Shown here piece after piece: positions 55,317 to 64,000 of a stretch of DNA of 64,000 bases (position 1 is the stretch's first letter; each line of letters starts with the position of its first letter). The DNA lies in NCBI GenBank assembly GCA_021234155.1, contig JAJEKV010000004.1, forward strand, positions 7,010,109 through 7,074,108. The letters are read 5' to 3'. Source of the stretch: Isoetes taiwanensis (Eukaryota; Streptophyta; Lycopodiopsida; Isoetales; Isoetaceae). The notes under the pieces are model-generated. The model saw only the letters and a list, made by a program, of their open reading frames with translations. It was not told the origin of the DNA and ran no database searches. A program made the position numbers and the translations under genes.

Positions 55317-55411
55317 GCATTGGGGAGGGGGTTTCCTGAAATAAACCCCCTGGCGGCCGCCCGCAAGCGGCGGCCCGCCGGGGTTTATTTCAGAAACCCC
55401 CGACCCAATGC
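55317..55411. repeat. Long GC-rich foldback
   Basis: Arms GCATTGGGGAGGGGGTTTC / GAAACCCCCGACCCAATGC and TGAAATAAACCCC / GGGGTTTATTTCA, plus an inner GGCGG/CCGCC-type core closing on CGCAAGCG. About 42 of roughly 45 positions pair. It stands out sharply against AT-rich flanks. Confidence 0.85.
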
Positions 55412-55559
55412 TTAATCCATCCCCATTAAGGACGAATTTTTTGCTACGTGGCAAAAAAAAAAAGAAAATTTTGGGTCTTCTCTTCCGGCAAGCGATGGAG
55501 TGGCGCACGGAATGAGCTTTGCAAGCTTGCATCAGATTCGGCGTTTTGACAGCGTTTCT

Positions 55560-55935
55560 TTTCATGCATCAGTATTTTGGCAGAGCTATGGCATAGGAAG
55601 TTTCAAGAATAGCTATGGCGGAACTATCATTTTGTATATGAGTTTCTTTTTATGCATAAACTATTCTGAGCTATGGCGGAACTATTCTGGCAGAGCTATG
55701 GCATAGGAAGCCCTATTTGCCGTGAAACAAACTAGTATGGCGGAGCTATGGCATCTTGAAAACACAATAAACGGAGGTTTAAACACAGTCTGACCTCCAT
55801 AGCCAGAGCTTTGCAAAGCGGAACCTCCATAGCCAGAGCTTTGCAAAGCGGAACCTTCATAGCTGACTGCCATAGCCCAACTGAAATCGGAAAACCTTCT
55901 GGAGGTTTCTTGGCGGAGCTCTGGCGGCGCCGCCT
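55560..55935. repeat. GCTATGGC-type repeats in both orientations
   Basis: TGGCAGAGCTATGGCATAGG occurs at about 55575 and 55690. CCTCCATAGCCAGAGCTTTG is repeated in tandem at about 55794 and 55824. The second motif is close to the reverse complement of the first. It ends with GGCGGCGCCGCC at about 55923. Together with the foldback this may be one degenerate element. Confidence 0.6.
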
Positions 55936-56466
55936 AAGCTCCAGAGCAGGTTGTTTACTGTTTTGAACAAAAGCATAAAAAACCAGAAATTTCGTCCTTG
56001 TGGACGTTTACGATGTGGCTTTTGTTGTCTCCATATGATCATGTTCCTTGAGAAAAGACACAATATCTATAGAATGATATTGGTGTTATGCGTTGTCCAT
56101 CCAACCAAAACTAGCCTTTCTCCAAACCTGCATTACTGCTAGTTGGAATTAATATTTTAGGTCCTTAAATTTTACCATGCACATGAAGAAATACAAATTA
56201 AGTATTCCCAAATGAGTTTTGAAGCATTTCCAGATCTGTAAGATAAGTATTCCCAAATGAGTTTTGAAGTGTTTCCAGATCTCTGAACGTGACGACTATG
56301 ATGTGATATGATGTAATTCGTCGGAATCTACATGACTATAGAATAACATATCATGTATGTTGCATCTGCATCGATATAAACTTTGATCTTGTTATATAAA
56401 AATAAGAGAGGAACCACTAAACCTATGAAAAAAAAGAGGAAACACGCAGAAGTTTGATAAGTATTC
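55936..56466. other. No gene recognised; short direct repeat
   Basis: AAGTATTCCCAAATGAGTTTTGAAG occurs at about 56197 and 56245 (shared core AAGTATTCCCAAATGAG). No coding. Confidence 0.45.
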
Positions 56467-56859
56467 TGATGTGAATCGATCCACTCCAGGATCGAGATTC
56501 CCATGAGGAGGAGCATGCATGCAGTTTAGTTTTTTATAGCAGGAGCCTTATGCAGCTTCTCAAATCGGCGTTTCTTCTTCGTTTCAGAAGTTTCCTTTCT
56601 CTTCCTCTTGAACCATGCAGGGGAGGGGCATCTTCCTGCATGGATAGACAATTCTTGACGTTTTTCATTCTCTTTCCATCCTGGCCTGGTTGTCTGGATT
56701 GAGGCAATTCTATTCGATCCACTCCGTAGGATCGAGATTCTCATGAGGAGGAGCATGCATGCATGCATGTTTTCATGCAGTTTTGGACTTCTGGTTTAGT
56801 TTTTTTATAGCAGGAGCCTACCCTTTTTAACTATATATAATTAATTAATTCTCTCCTTC

Positions 56860-57810
56860 TCACTTAACATATGGTCTACTTCCAGAAGGTGGCCAGCATG
56901 GACGATACTCGTCTCCCTAACCTCGCTTACGCTGTGGCAATAGGGCCTCAACACCTAAACGCCTACTGCCAGAAAAAGAGAGCTCAATGGCTGGCCAAAT
57001 GGAATGTGCAGGAGCACAGGTGCATCGGAGTGCAAACGGAGGCAGATTGGCACACACCCTCAGACAATACCTTGACACATGCTTCCTCAGCAAGCTATGG
57101 GATGCCAGCACCCTTGAACAGATCAAGACGGCTATTATCAATGCCATATAAATCCCATGTTGGGGCGGGGCCCGCAATGCTATCTGCACGCTCATCTACC
57201 CATGAAAAAGCGCAGATCCATTGCCTCTATCCGCACAGGTGCACACCATTTCCGGATTGAGACGGGAGATGGATTGGGGAGCCGCGACAGAAGAGGCTTT
57301 GCCAATGCTGCCAGGTTGGAGCAGTAGAAGATAAATGCCATACCCTCCAGAGTTGTCCGGCATATGATGATATTCGGATACGCTATGCTGACCTAGTCCG
57401 CCCCGACCAGCCCCTGCATGAGCTGCTCACCACGAGCTCAGTACGAAGGTTGGGATCATACCTCCAAGAGATCATGGATCGCCGAGATCAACTCGGTTCT
57501 CGGGCACTTACCTGATACGTGTACATATATATATCTCCCCCCATGATTTATTTATATTTGTATTTGTATTTGTATTTGTATTTGTATTTGTATTTGTATT
57601 TGTATTTGTATTTGTATTTGTATTTGTATTTGTATTTGTGCAGTTTGACAAAGAAAACCTATTCCCTCATCCTTCGGTTTTTCCCAATCAACCCTTCAAG
57701 CCTGGGAGGAGGTTTTAACCCTGACAAGAAATGCGCTTCTGCGCCTCTTTTGGGTCCCTTAGGCCAATTGGTCTCCGTGGACGATAAAAATCTTATTCTA
57801 TTCTATTTGT
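56860..57810 (+). mobile_element. LINE-4: 3' fragment of a LINE related to LINE-2 and LINE-3
   Basis: Plus strand. RLPNLAYAVAIGPQHLNAYC, then after frame changes SIASIRTGAHHFRIETG and the C-terminal zinc motif CQCCQVGAVEDKCHTLQSC followed by PAYDDIRIRYADLV, with a stop at about 57514. The 3' end has a TATTTG microsatellite, the conserved AGGCC-aatt-GGTCT hairpin (57761-57774), CCGTGGACG and an ATTCTATTCTAT tail. Multiple frameshifts; no RT core left. Confidence 0.75.
57555..57639. repeat. (TATTTG)14 microsatellite
   Basis: Fourteen hexamers in the 3' untranslated part of LINE-4. The apparent Leu-Tyr repeat protein read across it is an artefact. Confidence 0.92.
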
Positions 57811-57966
57811 TTATATTATATTTATTGTTTCGCGTGGCATACGTGACCAGCCCATTTTTAGTGTTTTTGCTATGCAGGGATTCAGTTAACATATGCTTTT
57901 TGGCTTTGTCGATATTCATATTTTTTGGGGACTGGTGTAGTAGCCTGACGATTGTCCAAGCCCCTT

Positions 57967-58048
57967 GCTAAGGAGGGCTTATCACTATGGTTTTTCCTCG
58001 AAGACTCGAAAGGGCGAGGTTTTTTAATCCCGATGATAAGCCTTTAGC
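57967..58048 (+). ncRNA. Family E structured RNA, hairpin I (diverged copy)
   Basis: GCTAA (57967-57971) pairs with TTAGC (58044-58048), GGCTTATCA (57976-57984) with TGATAAGCC (58034-58042), CCTCG (57996-58000) with CGAGG (58015-58019). Against the 5.8-kb copy two outer pairs changed C-G to T-A and G-C to A-T on both sides, and an inner T:G became T-A. Confidence 0.62.
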
Positions 58049-58151
58049 AGTTATATCATCCAACATCTCATCATACTTTGTTATGTTAACAAACACTATC
58101 GAGGAGCTGTTTTTAGTTGCATAATTGTAATAATTTATAATTAATTTTTGG

Positions 58152-58173
58152 GTAGCCTGCGATGCGCAGCTAC
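58152..58173 (+). ncRNA. Family E terminal hairpin II (diverged copy)
   Basis: GTAG, bulged C, CTGCG, loop ATG, CGCAG, CTAC. Inner stem bases differ from the 6740-6766 copy but pair perfectly. Confidence 0.6.
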
Positions 58174-58247
58174 ACACTCTCAACCAATGTAAAACACATG
58201 CTGAGATGAATGAATGAAAGAACCTATCTACTAGATGCATGATGTGA

Positions 58248-59466
58248 GTTTCATGATGATGAATGTTTTAGTTAGTTTGGACTCTTTATGGGCAACCCTT
58301 TGTGCGACATCACCTTGTTAAATGTGGGTCAATGGGATGGCACAATGGTGATTCTGATGGTTTTTTCTTCTTTTATGCAATGTTATTTCTGGTCACATGG
58401 AAAAGGAACAATATAAATATAAATATAAATGTGAAGGTGATTGTGTTGATGTTAAAGTGTAACATTTGGTTGTATATGTGACACCCGTGCTTTTAGCATG
58501 CAATAAAAACAATTACTATTAGGAATGTGGCTGTGCTTTTGTGTGAAGGGTAAAAGAAATGCGAAGGCTAAAAAGTCGTCATCATCGAAGAGCTTTTGCT
58601 TGCAACACGCATGATGGTGGACATCAATATCGCCACCTCAATGTGCGTTTAACATCGATACATCCATAGTGAACTTAAAATGTACTTGATAAGAAATACC
58701 TCTCTTAAAGTCGTCAAAAAAGGGGATGAAATGCTAAGGAGACATGATAAATAAAAAGGAGTTTAATAATAGTGGTCATACGTAAAGTAATGAAGAAGAT
58801 TATATAGGGCCACATGAGATGTTCGAGATGTGTTGACAAAAAGTGAATAAAATTATCAAGGCACCACATGCAAGATATTATGGTCAAAAGGAGTGGAAGG
58901 CTCTACCTAATCTTCGCCAACAAGAAAACTATGATTAGTATAGTCCAAAAACGCAAGGAAGAGAGGCCAAGCATCCAAAGATGAAACAAAAAGGATTCGT
59001 GGAAGCGTGGCTGAAACAGCCAAAGATAAGATGTGCCTAAAATATCGGTCCTTTCACGTCCAAAATGCAACGTGGCAACATCATGACCGGCCAACAAGCG
59101 GTGGTGAAGAAAGATAAGCGGTAAATTTCGTAACTGCACAGACTGGGAGTGCGAATGCGTTTATGGTTAGAGAGCAACGTGTCATTATCTAAATGAAAGG
59201 GCAGGTGCAGCCGTCAGAAAGGACGGGTGTGACGGGCTAACTTCGCTTGAGGCTGTAACCGACCCACCCGTCCGGAGCTGTCAGTTCCCCGTCGTCTGCC
59301 GGTAACCGCCCTTGACCCGTCGTTTCTTTTCTAGAAAGCAGCAAAAGGCGACCTTTTCCGGCATCGCGAATTGCATGAACATGAAAAAACAATGACGAGA
59401 GCGACAAATTTGAATTTGAATTTTTTTTATGGCGTGTCCTCGAAGCACACCCGGCCCCTTGCTTTT
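58248..59466. other. Intergenic region upstream of host gene
   Basis: No coding. Contains an ATAAATATAAATATAAAT run at about 58416. The last 250 bases are less AT-rich and include CGACGGGTCAAGGGCGGTTA-type GC stretches (as seen on the minus strand near 59300-59325), as expected of a promoter-proximal zone. Confidence 0.4.
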
Positions 59467-59474
59467 TATATAAA
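59467..59474 (+). promoter_or_regulatory. TATA box of host gene
   Basis: TATATAAA within CTTTTTATATAAAGC. A start about 30 bases downstream would give a 5' UTR of roughly 90 bases before ATG 59591. Confidence 0.7.
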
Positions 59475-59590
59475 GCAATGAGGTGTTGAATCGCCCCTCC
59501 TTGTCTACGCCGCTCATACCTCTTCGATCTCTGGTGACTTTCCAATCCGCAACTCCCTTTCAAACATCCGTTTCTATTTCCCTGCTTGTG

Positions 59591-60388
59591 ATGCCGGAAC
59601 TGGCTATGGAGCCTTCTGAGCCGACCACCGTGGTGAAGAAGCGGGAAAGAGTTTTGTGTTTGGAGGACGAGGATTACGAGTGTATTTCTTACTCGGATTC
59701 GCAGCAAAGAAGCAAAAGATTGAAAGAAGATGATGAAGATGGGTTAGTACAGGTGGAGGACAGTTTCTCTGAGATTTTAGAGAAAGTAGATGCCTCTGAA
59801 GGAGTTTTGAATGGAGAAAATAGAAAGGAATTTGAGCAGAATCGTGAAGAGCTAGTTTGTGGTGTGATGAGGAGTCTAGAAGAAGAGCTTGGCGTTTCAG
59901 AAACTTCTCAGAATTGTGAGGAGCAATGTCTGGATGGATTTTGTGGTTTATATGATGCTTCTTGGGAGTCAAGTGCAGATTGCTTTACTGGAGAAAGTTG
60001 TCCCGATTCAAATATCAAATTTGCACAACAAAGGAATGAATGCGTGGAAGATGGGCAAGTCGATATTGAATATTTGTTCGGGGCTTCAGATGATGAATTA
60101 GGTCTGGTTCCAAGCCCAGGTGCAGAATCAGGGGTGTTCAACTCCGGGGAAGATTCATCGCTTCCTTTAGTTCTTACTGGTTCAATGGATGCTCCTCTTT
60201 TGGATAATGAATCTTGGCAGTATTCTGAAGCAGATTGGTCTCTGGATAACGCTTCTTTGGCCGAACCAGATGACCAAGAATGGATGAAGAGAGCCGTCGC
60301 CTCCCTTGAAATGGTTATGGACCCCGTACTTGAGCAATCTATGCTCGATCCTTCAGCTTATTTGTTGGAGGCAGGCATGGTGCCATAG
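59591..60388 (+). CDS. Acidic nuclear-type protein of unknown function, intronless
   Basis: 265 codons from the first ATG after the TATA box (MPELAMEPSEP) to TAG. Upstream in-frame codons back to 59483 are open but have no ATG. A short basic cluster KKRER and a possible bipartite signal (KKRER..., RSKRLK) precede long acidic stretches (EDEDYECISYSD, KEDDEDGLVQVED) and a Trp-containing acidic C-terminus (NESWQYSEADWSLDNA, DDQEWMKRAV). No catalytic motif, transmembrane segment or repeat. Composition suits a transcriptional co-regulator or activation-domain protein; that is inference. Codon usage is even and the frame is clean, so it is the best candidate for a functional host gene here. Confidence 0.72.
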   Translation: MPELAMEPSEPTTVVKKRERVLCLEDEDYECISYSDSQQRSKRLKEDDEDGLVQVEDSFSEILEKVDASEGVLNGENRKEFEQNREELVCGVMRSLEEELGVSETSQNCEEQCLDGFCGLYDASWESSADCFTGESCPDSNIKFAQQRNECVEDGQVDIEYLFGASDDELGLVPSPGAESGVFNSGEDSSLPLVLTGSMDAPLLDNESWQYSEADWSLDNASLAEPDDQEWMKRAVASLEMVMDPVLEQSMLDPSAYLLEAGMVP

Positions 60389-61536
60389 AAATAGAATTAA
60401 CTCGTAGTGTTAGAATGGTAGGAAGCATTGATTCTTGTACAGAGTTTTCCTGTGAAGGAGGATGATGGTGGTTACGTTAAAACCACTTCGAAATGAATGA
60501 TGAGGCTGTTTTTTTCTTGAGCATGTGTAAAAATGTGCAACTGTAAACTAAAGGCTGTGATGCTTCTTGTTTTCCAAGCAACGGTTCATAATAATGTCAG
60601 TGTAGACTGTAGAATGTGTGGAATTGTGCGTAAATATTGAATGTGTAGTAGCAGTACGATTTGAATAAGTTTATTGCATTGAATGGGGTGTCAGGTGTGC
60701 AAAGATAATAATTAGGCAGAGTGGCACAGAGGTGCTGCACTTGTCCGAAATACCATTCTTTTTTGTTTGAGGAGTGCGAGTGCCATACTCGTGATCGTGA
60801 TCGTGATTCTGATGAGGCAGTAAATATTTCTACTCCCACCTAACCAACACGAAACCAAACCGCTTAAACAAAATCCCGTGCTTTTGTTCCGGCGATGTTG
60901 GGGGCATGTGAGCCGCGCATGTCGATGCATGATGGAGTTGGCGCGATTCGTCTACGTGGCCTTTTTTTGGCTAAATATATTTTAGTGCGCGACAAAAAAT
61001 ATCGGAGAATCATTCGGTGAGCGGCGTTATATAATAATCAAGGGCCATATCTTCTTATCTAGGTAAAGCTTGTCAACATCTCTTTTTATTATTATTTGAT
61101 GTGTGCAAACCACAGGTTCCCTCATGTCCCACCACTGTCCGGTTGGTCCCACTCACCAAAATCTTGTCTTTGCACGGCCATCCTCTTACGACAAAAAGGT
61201 TGCCACGTAATTACATATATCTACTTGCCTGGTCATGGACTCAAGTCGTCTGTCCATAAGTAACGTGTTCTATCCAACATTATATTTTATTGTATGAAAT
61301 AATAATAATGTAGGTATTCAAGATACTTTAAAATGGAACTTCTTTACCAAATAGTCCACCAGTTATCGTACACATATAGGACACATGCGCTGGACCCAAC
61401 ATCATTACTTGGACTCTTAATATATGTTTACGAGAACGATAAAGTTAAAGTTAAAGTTGCATTGATAACTTCCATTTCATCTTAGTGCAAAACATCCATG
61501 CTCTTTAACCGTCAGGCTTTTAGATCAACGCATCAT
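60389..61536. other. 3' flank of host gene, no further gene
   Basis: An AATAAT near 60590 could serve as a polyadenylation signal. The sequence beyond is AT-rich without ORFs. Confidence 0.4.
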
Positions 61537-61605
61537 CCTTGGTCGTTGATTGCTGCCTTGTGATAGGGCATCCTTGTCCTTGATTGCTGCCTTGTGATAG
61601 GGCAT
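61537..61605. repeat. 34-bp tandem duplication
   Basis: TTGATTGCTGCCTTGTGATA plus GGGCAT occurs twice head to tail, with three differences at the left edge. Confidence 0.85.
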
Positions 61606-62221
61606 AACAGGCAAGTAGAAACATGGAAAGGAGCAGTGGAGTTGCAACTTTGCCCTCCATTTAGCTTCGGAGGGATTTTTTTTCCCGGGATTCAGCCTTG
61701 GATGCTGATAATCCAGGCTAGGACTTGATAATCAAGCTTTGGACTTCTGATAACCGATCTATGGCCCTGCGAAGCTGTGATAACCGAGCTATGGAAGCTC
61801 AAATCCTAGCTATGGATGAGGCAGCTTGCATGCCCGGTTAAAGGGGATAAACACCCCTGCTCGCCCATTACCTCAGATAAACGGACTCGCCCCTTTATCT
61901 GAGTCCTCTTCATAACCATACTCAAACAATGAACTCAAACTGCTTGGGCTATAACCATATGGGTAGAAACCTGAGCGCAAAGCAATGAACATACCTTTAC
62001 TCATCTTTAGTAATGAACCTTAATTTATCTCCCAATGATTACATAGTGTTTGCCATTATAAGTTTTCTTTCTATTCCTCTTAAAAATAAGAGCTGTGAGA
62101 AATGCTATGCGTAAATTTTGTAGTCCAAATTATTATACAAGAAATTTATCGCGGCGACCAAGGCTGCCACGAACATTTCTCTTCCCCGAATTACTCCTGC
62201 AAAAAGGGATTTGTATGTCTG
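61606..62221. other. No gene recognised
   Basis: Contains repeated TGATAA(C/T)C(G/A)AGCTATGG-like words (61730-61810); otherwise featureless. Confidence 0.4.
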
Positions 62222-62352
62222 CGGAATGGTGTGAAAGATGTTCTTGAAATGCAAGAGAGTTTTATATCTTTGAAATGATGTGAAAGATGTTCTTGAAATG
62301 CAAAGGGGGATTTTTATATCTTTGGAATGGTGTGAAAGATGTTCTTGAAATA
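62222..62352. repeat. Tandem repeat, about 50-bp unit, 2.6 copies
   Basis: GTGTGAAAGATGTTCTTGAA (or ATGTGAAAG...) at 62229, 62279 and 62331, each preceded by TTTG(A/G)AATG-type sequence and separated by a variable AT/G-rich spacer. Confidence 0.85.
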
Positions 62353-62589
62353 CAGCTTAATATTAAAGTATTTATGTAAAAGACATTCCTTTCTACGTAA
62401 ATTGGATTTGTTTGGCTATGAATTTGAGAACTATGAGACTTGATGAATGATTTGGGTTTCCCAACTATTTCATATTGCACGATTTAGGTTGCTTAGCATT
62501 TCAAACATTGTTATGGCTTATTGACATTGCTCCATTGATATGAATTTCTAGCCTTTTTCTAGCCTTTTTTCAATTTATCAGAAGTTTTG

Positions 62590-63060
62590 AACTGGAGCAA
62601 ATGAACAAGTTTCAAAATCTTGTCCAAGAGGACACTGTGGAAGGATATGCCAATAAGTTTAGGGCATTATAGCCATATAGACCAACTACGACAGTGGCAC
62701 AGTTAGCCGATAAGTCTATTCATGGGTTGAAGCGCGAGATGATTCTGTTAGTAGGGGGAGTGACATATCCTAGCTTGGAAGAAGCTATAAACTAAATTTA
62801 AAGAGCAAGTCCAAGATAGGATTAAGCAAAGTCGGAAAAAAGCAGCCAAACACTGGAAGCTTGCAAGGAAAATCTTCATAAGCAGAGAAAAAAGGGTTTT
62901 GTTGCTCCTAGTGGTCCTGGAGGAAATGTATGTCCTATGCCTGCAAGGCAGATAAATGCACCAGCTCAGATGAGCCAGGAGGAACGAGAATGATGTCATA
63001 GGGCTATGTATCTTCTGCAAAGAGGTTAGGCATAATGCGGCACGTTGTCTTCGCAGATGG
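62590..63060 (+). pseudogene. gag: gag of element C
   Basis: NKFQNLVQEDTVEGYANKFR, then a TAG, PTTTVAQLADKSIHGLKREM and PSLEEAIN in a capsid-like pattern, and after frame changes a CCHC knuckle CIFCKEVRHNAARC at 63007-63048 with correct C-x2-C-x4-H-x4-C spacing (Arg in place of the usual Gly before His). Several stops. Confidence 0.72.
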
Positions 63061-63349
63061 AGAAACGTGAATAATGCAAGGCAATAGGTTGCTGAAACTG
63101 CTGAGTATGACAGAAATGCTGCTTATGGGAACCAGGGTAATCAACCTCAGGCTAGTGGTGGGACTCCAGGAAATAAGATTAGACGAGCAACGAGTACCCA
63201 AAGTGTTGCTGGTCCACGAAACGCTCTTACTGAGGAGAGGCCTGCATGGGCCCAAGCCGTTACACTGAAAGATCAAAAGCAGAACCAGACATGCGCGCTT
63301 ATGCTATTGATGATGATCCTCTAGAATATCTTGCTACTGACGTTATCCA

Positions 63350-63922
63350 TCTTCCAGGTAGCATTCAAATTTGAATGACAGTAGTAGTACGTATAATTTT
63401 ATTTCACCTAGACTTGTTGATCAGTTGGGTTTGCATATGACTGCACGGCACCCAAGATCTGTAGAATTAGCATATGGTGTGATAAAGATGTCAAATGGTT
63501 GTATTCCTCAGTTGGAATTTAAACTCTGTGGATTAGTATTTCGTGCTAATTTTGAAGTACTTGATCTGGAGAAGTATGATTTAATTCTGGGAATGTCATG
63601 GTTGAGAGCCGTAGACGCCTATATAGATTGTAAGAAGAGTGCTATCCTCTGTATGTTGTCAGATAGTTCATTTAAGAGACTGGGTAGTTGCCCTATGATT
63701 TTTGGTCCTCTTGTATTATCGTGTAAGCAGGCTAAGCGCTATTTGCACCGGGGGGAGGGGGGGGGGTATATGCATGTCATAATGCTAATTAAAGCTGCGG
63801 AGGTGCAAAAAACCGTCGTTCCTCAGCTTATTCAGACTGTGTTAGAGGAATCCAAAGATGTGTTAGAGGAATCCAAAGATGTGTTCCCTGATAAACTCAA
63901 TAGAATTACCTCCCTTTTGTGA
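63350..63922 (+). pseudogene. pol: Protease region of element C, catalytic Gly lost
   Basis: LNDSSSTYNFISPRLVDQLG matches the retropepsin loop LIDSGSTxNFIS, but the Gly after Asp-Ser is Ser and the residue before Asp is Asn. YDLILGMSWLRAVDAYIDC is the second conserved block. Later, VLEESKD is duplicated in frame (21-bp tandem repeat at 63841-63882) just before FPDKLN, the RT leader. The frame ends at 63922 and RT continues in another frame. Confidence 0.8.
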
Positions 63923-64000
63923 GGCGAACCATGAAATCGAATTGTTCCCTGAATCTGCACCACCTTCACGACCTCCTTACCGTTTTAATGCTGTGGAGAT

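Larger units (their letters stand above)
56467..58247 (+). mobile_element. Family E, diverged fourth copy, interrupted by LINE-4
   Basis: Head (56475-56850): ATCGATCC, GAGCATGCATGCA, CTTCTCAAATCGGCGTTTC and GGGGAGGGGCATCTTCCTGC correspond to the E units at 5-6.7 kb, and the head itself is partly duplicated (56700-56790). The tail (57810-58240) has TTGTCCAAGCCCCTTGC, hairpin I and hairpin II, then GCTGAGATGAATGAATGAAAG. TGATGTGA at 56467-56474 and 58240-58247 may be the target duplication. It shows that E is a dispersed family, not only the array. Confidence 0.65.
62570..64000 (+). mobile_element. Gypsy element C: gag, protease, start of RT (runs off window)
   Basis: Plus-strand third gypsy element. 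No LTR or primer site is visible to its left, so it is 5'-truncated within gag. It reads gag C-terminus, CCHC knuckle, protease and the RT leader LPPFCEANHEIELFP with PPSRPPYRFNAVE at the right edge. Distinct in sequence from elements A and B. Confidence 0.8.

Noticed and set aside
57519-57971. ORF with a long Leu-Tyr repeat
   Set aside because: It is the translation of the (TATTTG)n microsatellite in a LINE 3' region.
59483-59590. N-terminal extension of the host gene
   Set aside because: The frame is open upstream but starts with GTG. The first ATG after the TATA box is at 59591.
62222-62352. CRISPR-like repeat array
   Set aside because: A few degenerate 50-bp repeats with AT-rich spacers in plant DNA; an ordinary minisatellite.

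Overview
The window looks like gene-poor nuclear DNA of a large-genome land plant. The evidence is Ty3/gypsy elements carrying integrase chromodomains, an initiator-tRNA-Met primer site, L1-type LINEs with a zf-RVT domain, an AP2/ERF pseudogene and a plant-type GH1 beta-glucosidase fragment. A seed-free lineage such as a fern is my guess from the style of the LINEs. It is inference, not proof. There are no operons, ribosome binding sites, CRISPR arrays, rRNA genes or complete tRNA genes.

Left part (1-22 kb): a minus-strand Tat/Athila-like gypsy element (protease, gag, tRNA-Gln primer site, 5' LTR) abuts, and probably interrupts, the 5' LTR of a long plus-strand chromovirus (element A, to 21414). 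That LTR is also interrupted at 3678-9814 by a minus-strand L1-type LINE (LINE-1) with a 19-bp target duplication. LINE-1 in turn carries a MITE-like insert (7208-7529) and a tandem array of a palindrome-headed repeat, here called family E (5042-6860). Element A then has a tRNA-iMet primer site, about 4.7 kb of unusual pre-gag ORFs, decayed gag, protease, RT, RNase H, integrase and chromodomain, and a complete 1450-bp 3' LTR.

Middle (22-46 kb): truncated LINEs (LINE-2, -5 and -6), a nearly intact LINE-3 (38.8-44.1 kb) and several relics of host genes: a GH1 N-terminal fragment (28.0 kb), a full-length AP2/ERF pseudogene (30.05-30.6 kb), and two diverged copies of a small two-exon gene-like unit of unknown function (32.2-34.3 kb and 38.0-45.35 kb). 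The second unit would have LINE-3 inside its intron.

Right part (46-64 kb): a 5'-truncated second chromovirus (element B) has a pol damaged by only a few C-to-T type changes and a complete 3' LTR. It is followed by an inverted copy of the repeat that flanks element A, and by an isolated inverted copy of the Tat-like LTR. Next come a LINE ORF1 remnant, a strong GC-rich foldback, and a diverged E-family copy (56.47-58.25 kb) interrupted by a LINE-4 fragment. One plausible living host gene (59.59-60.39 kb, acidic 265-aa protein with a TATA box) follows. The window ends in a third gypsy element (gag-protease-start of RT).

The most interesting signal is family E. Its two 3'-proximal hairpins keep their base pairing through compensatory changes between the 5-6.7 kb copies and the 58 kb copy, which suggests a selected RNA structure in an undescribed retroposon family.
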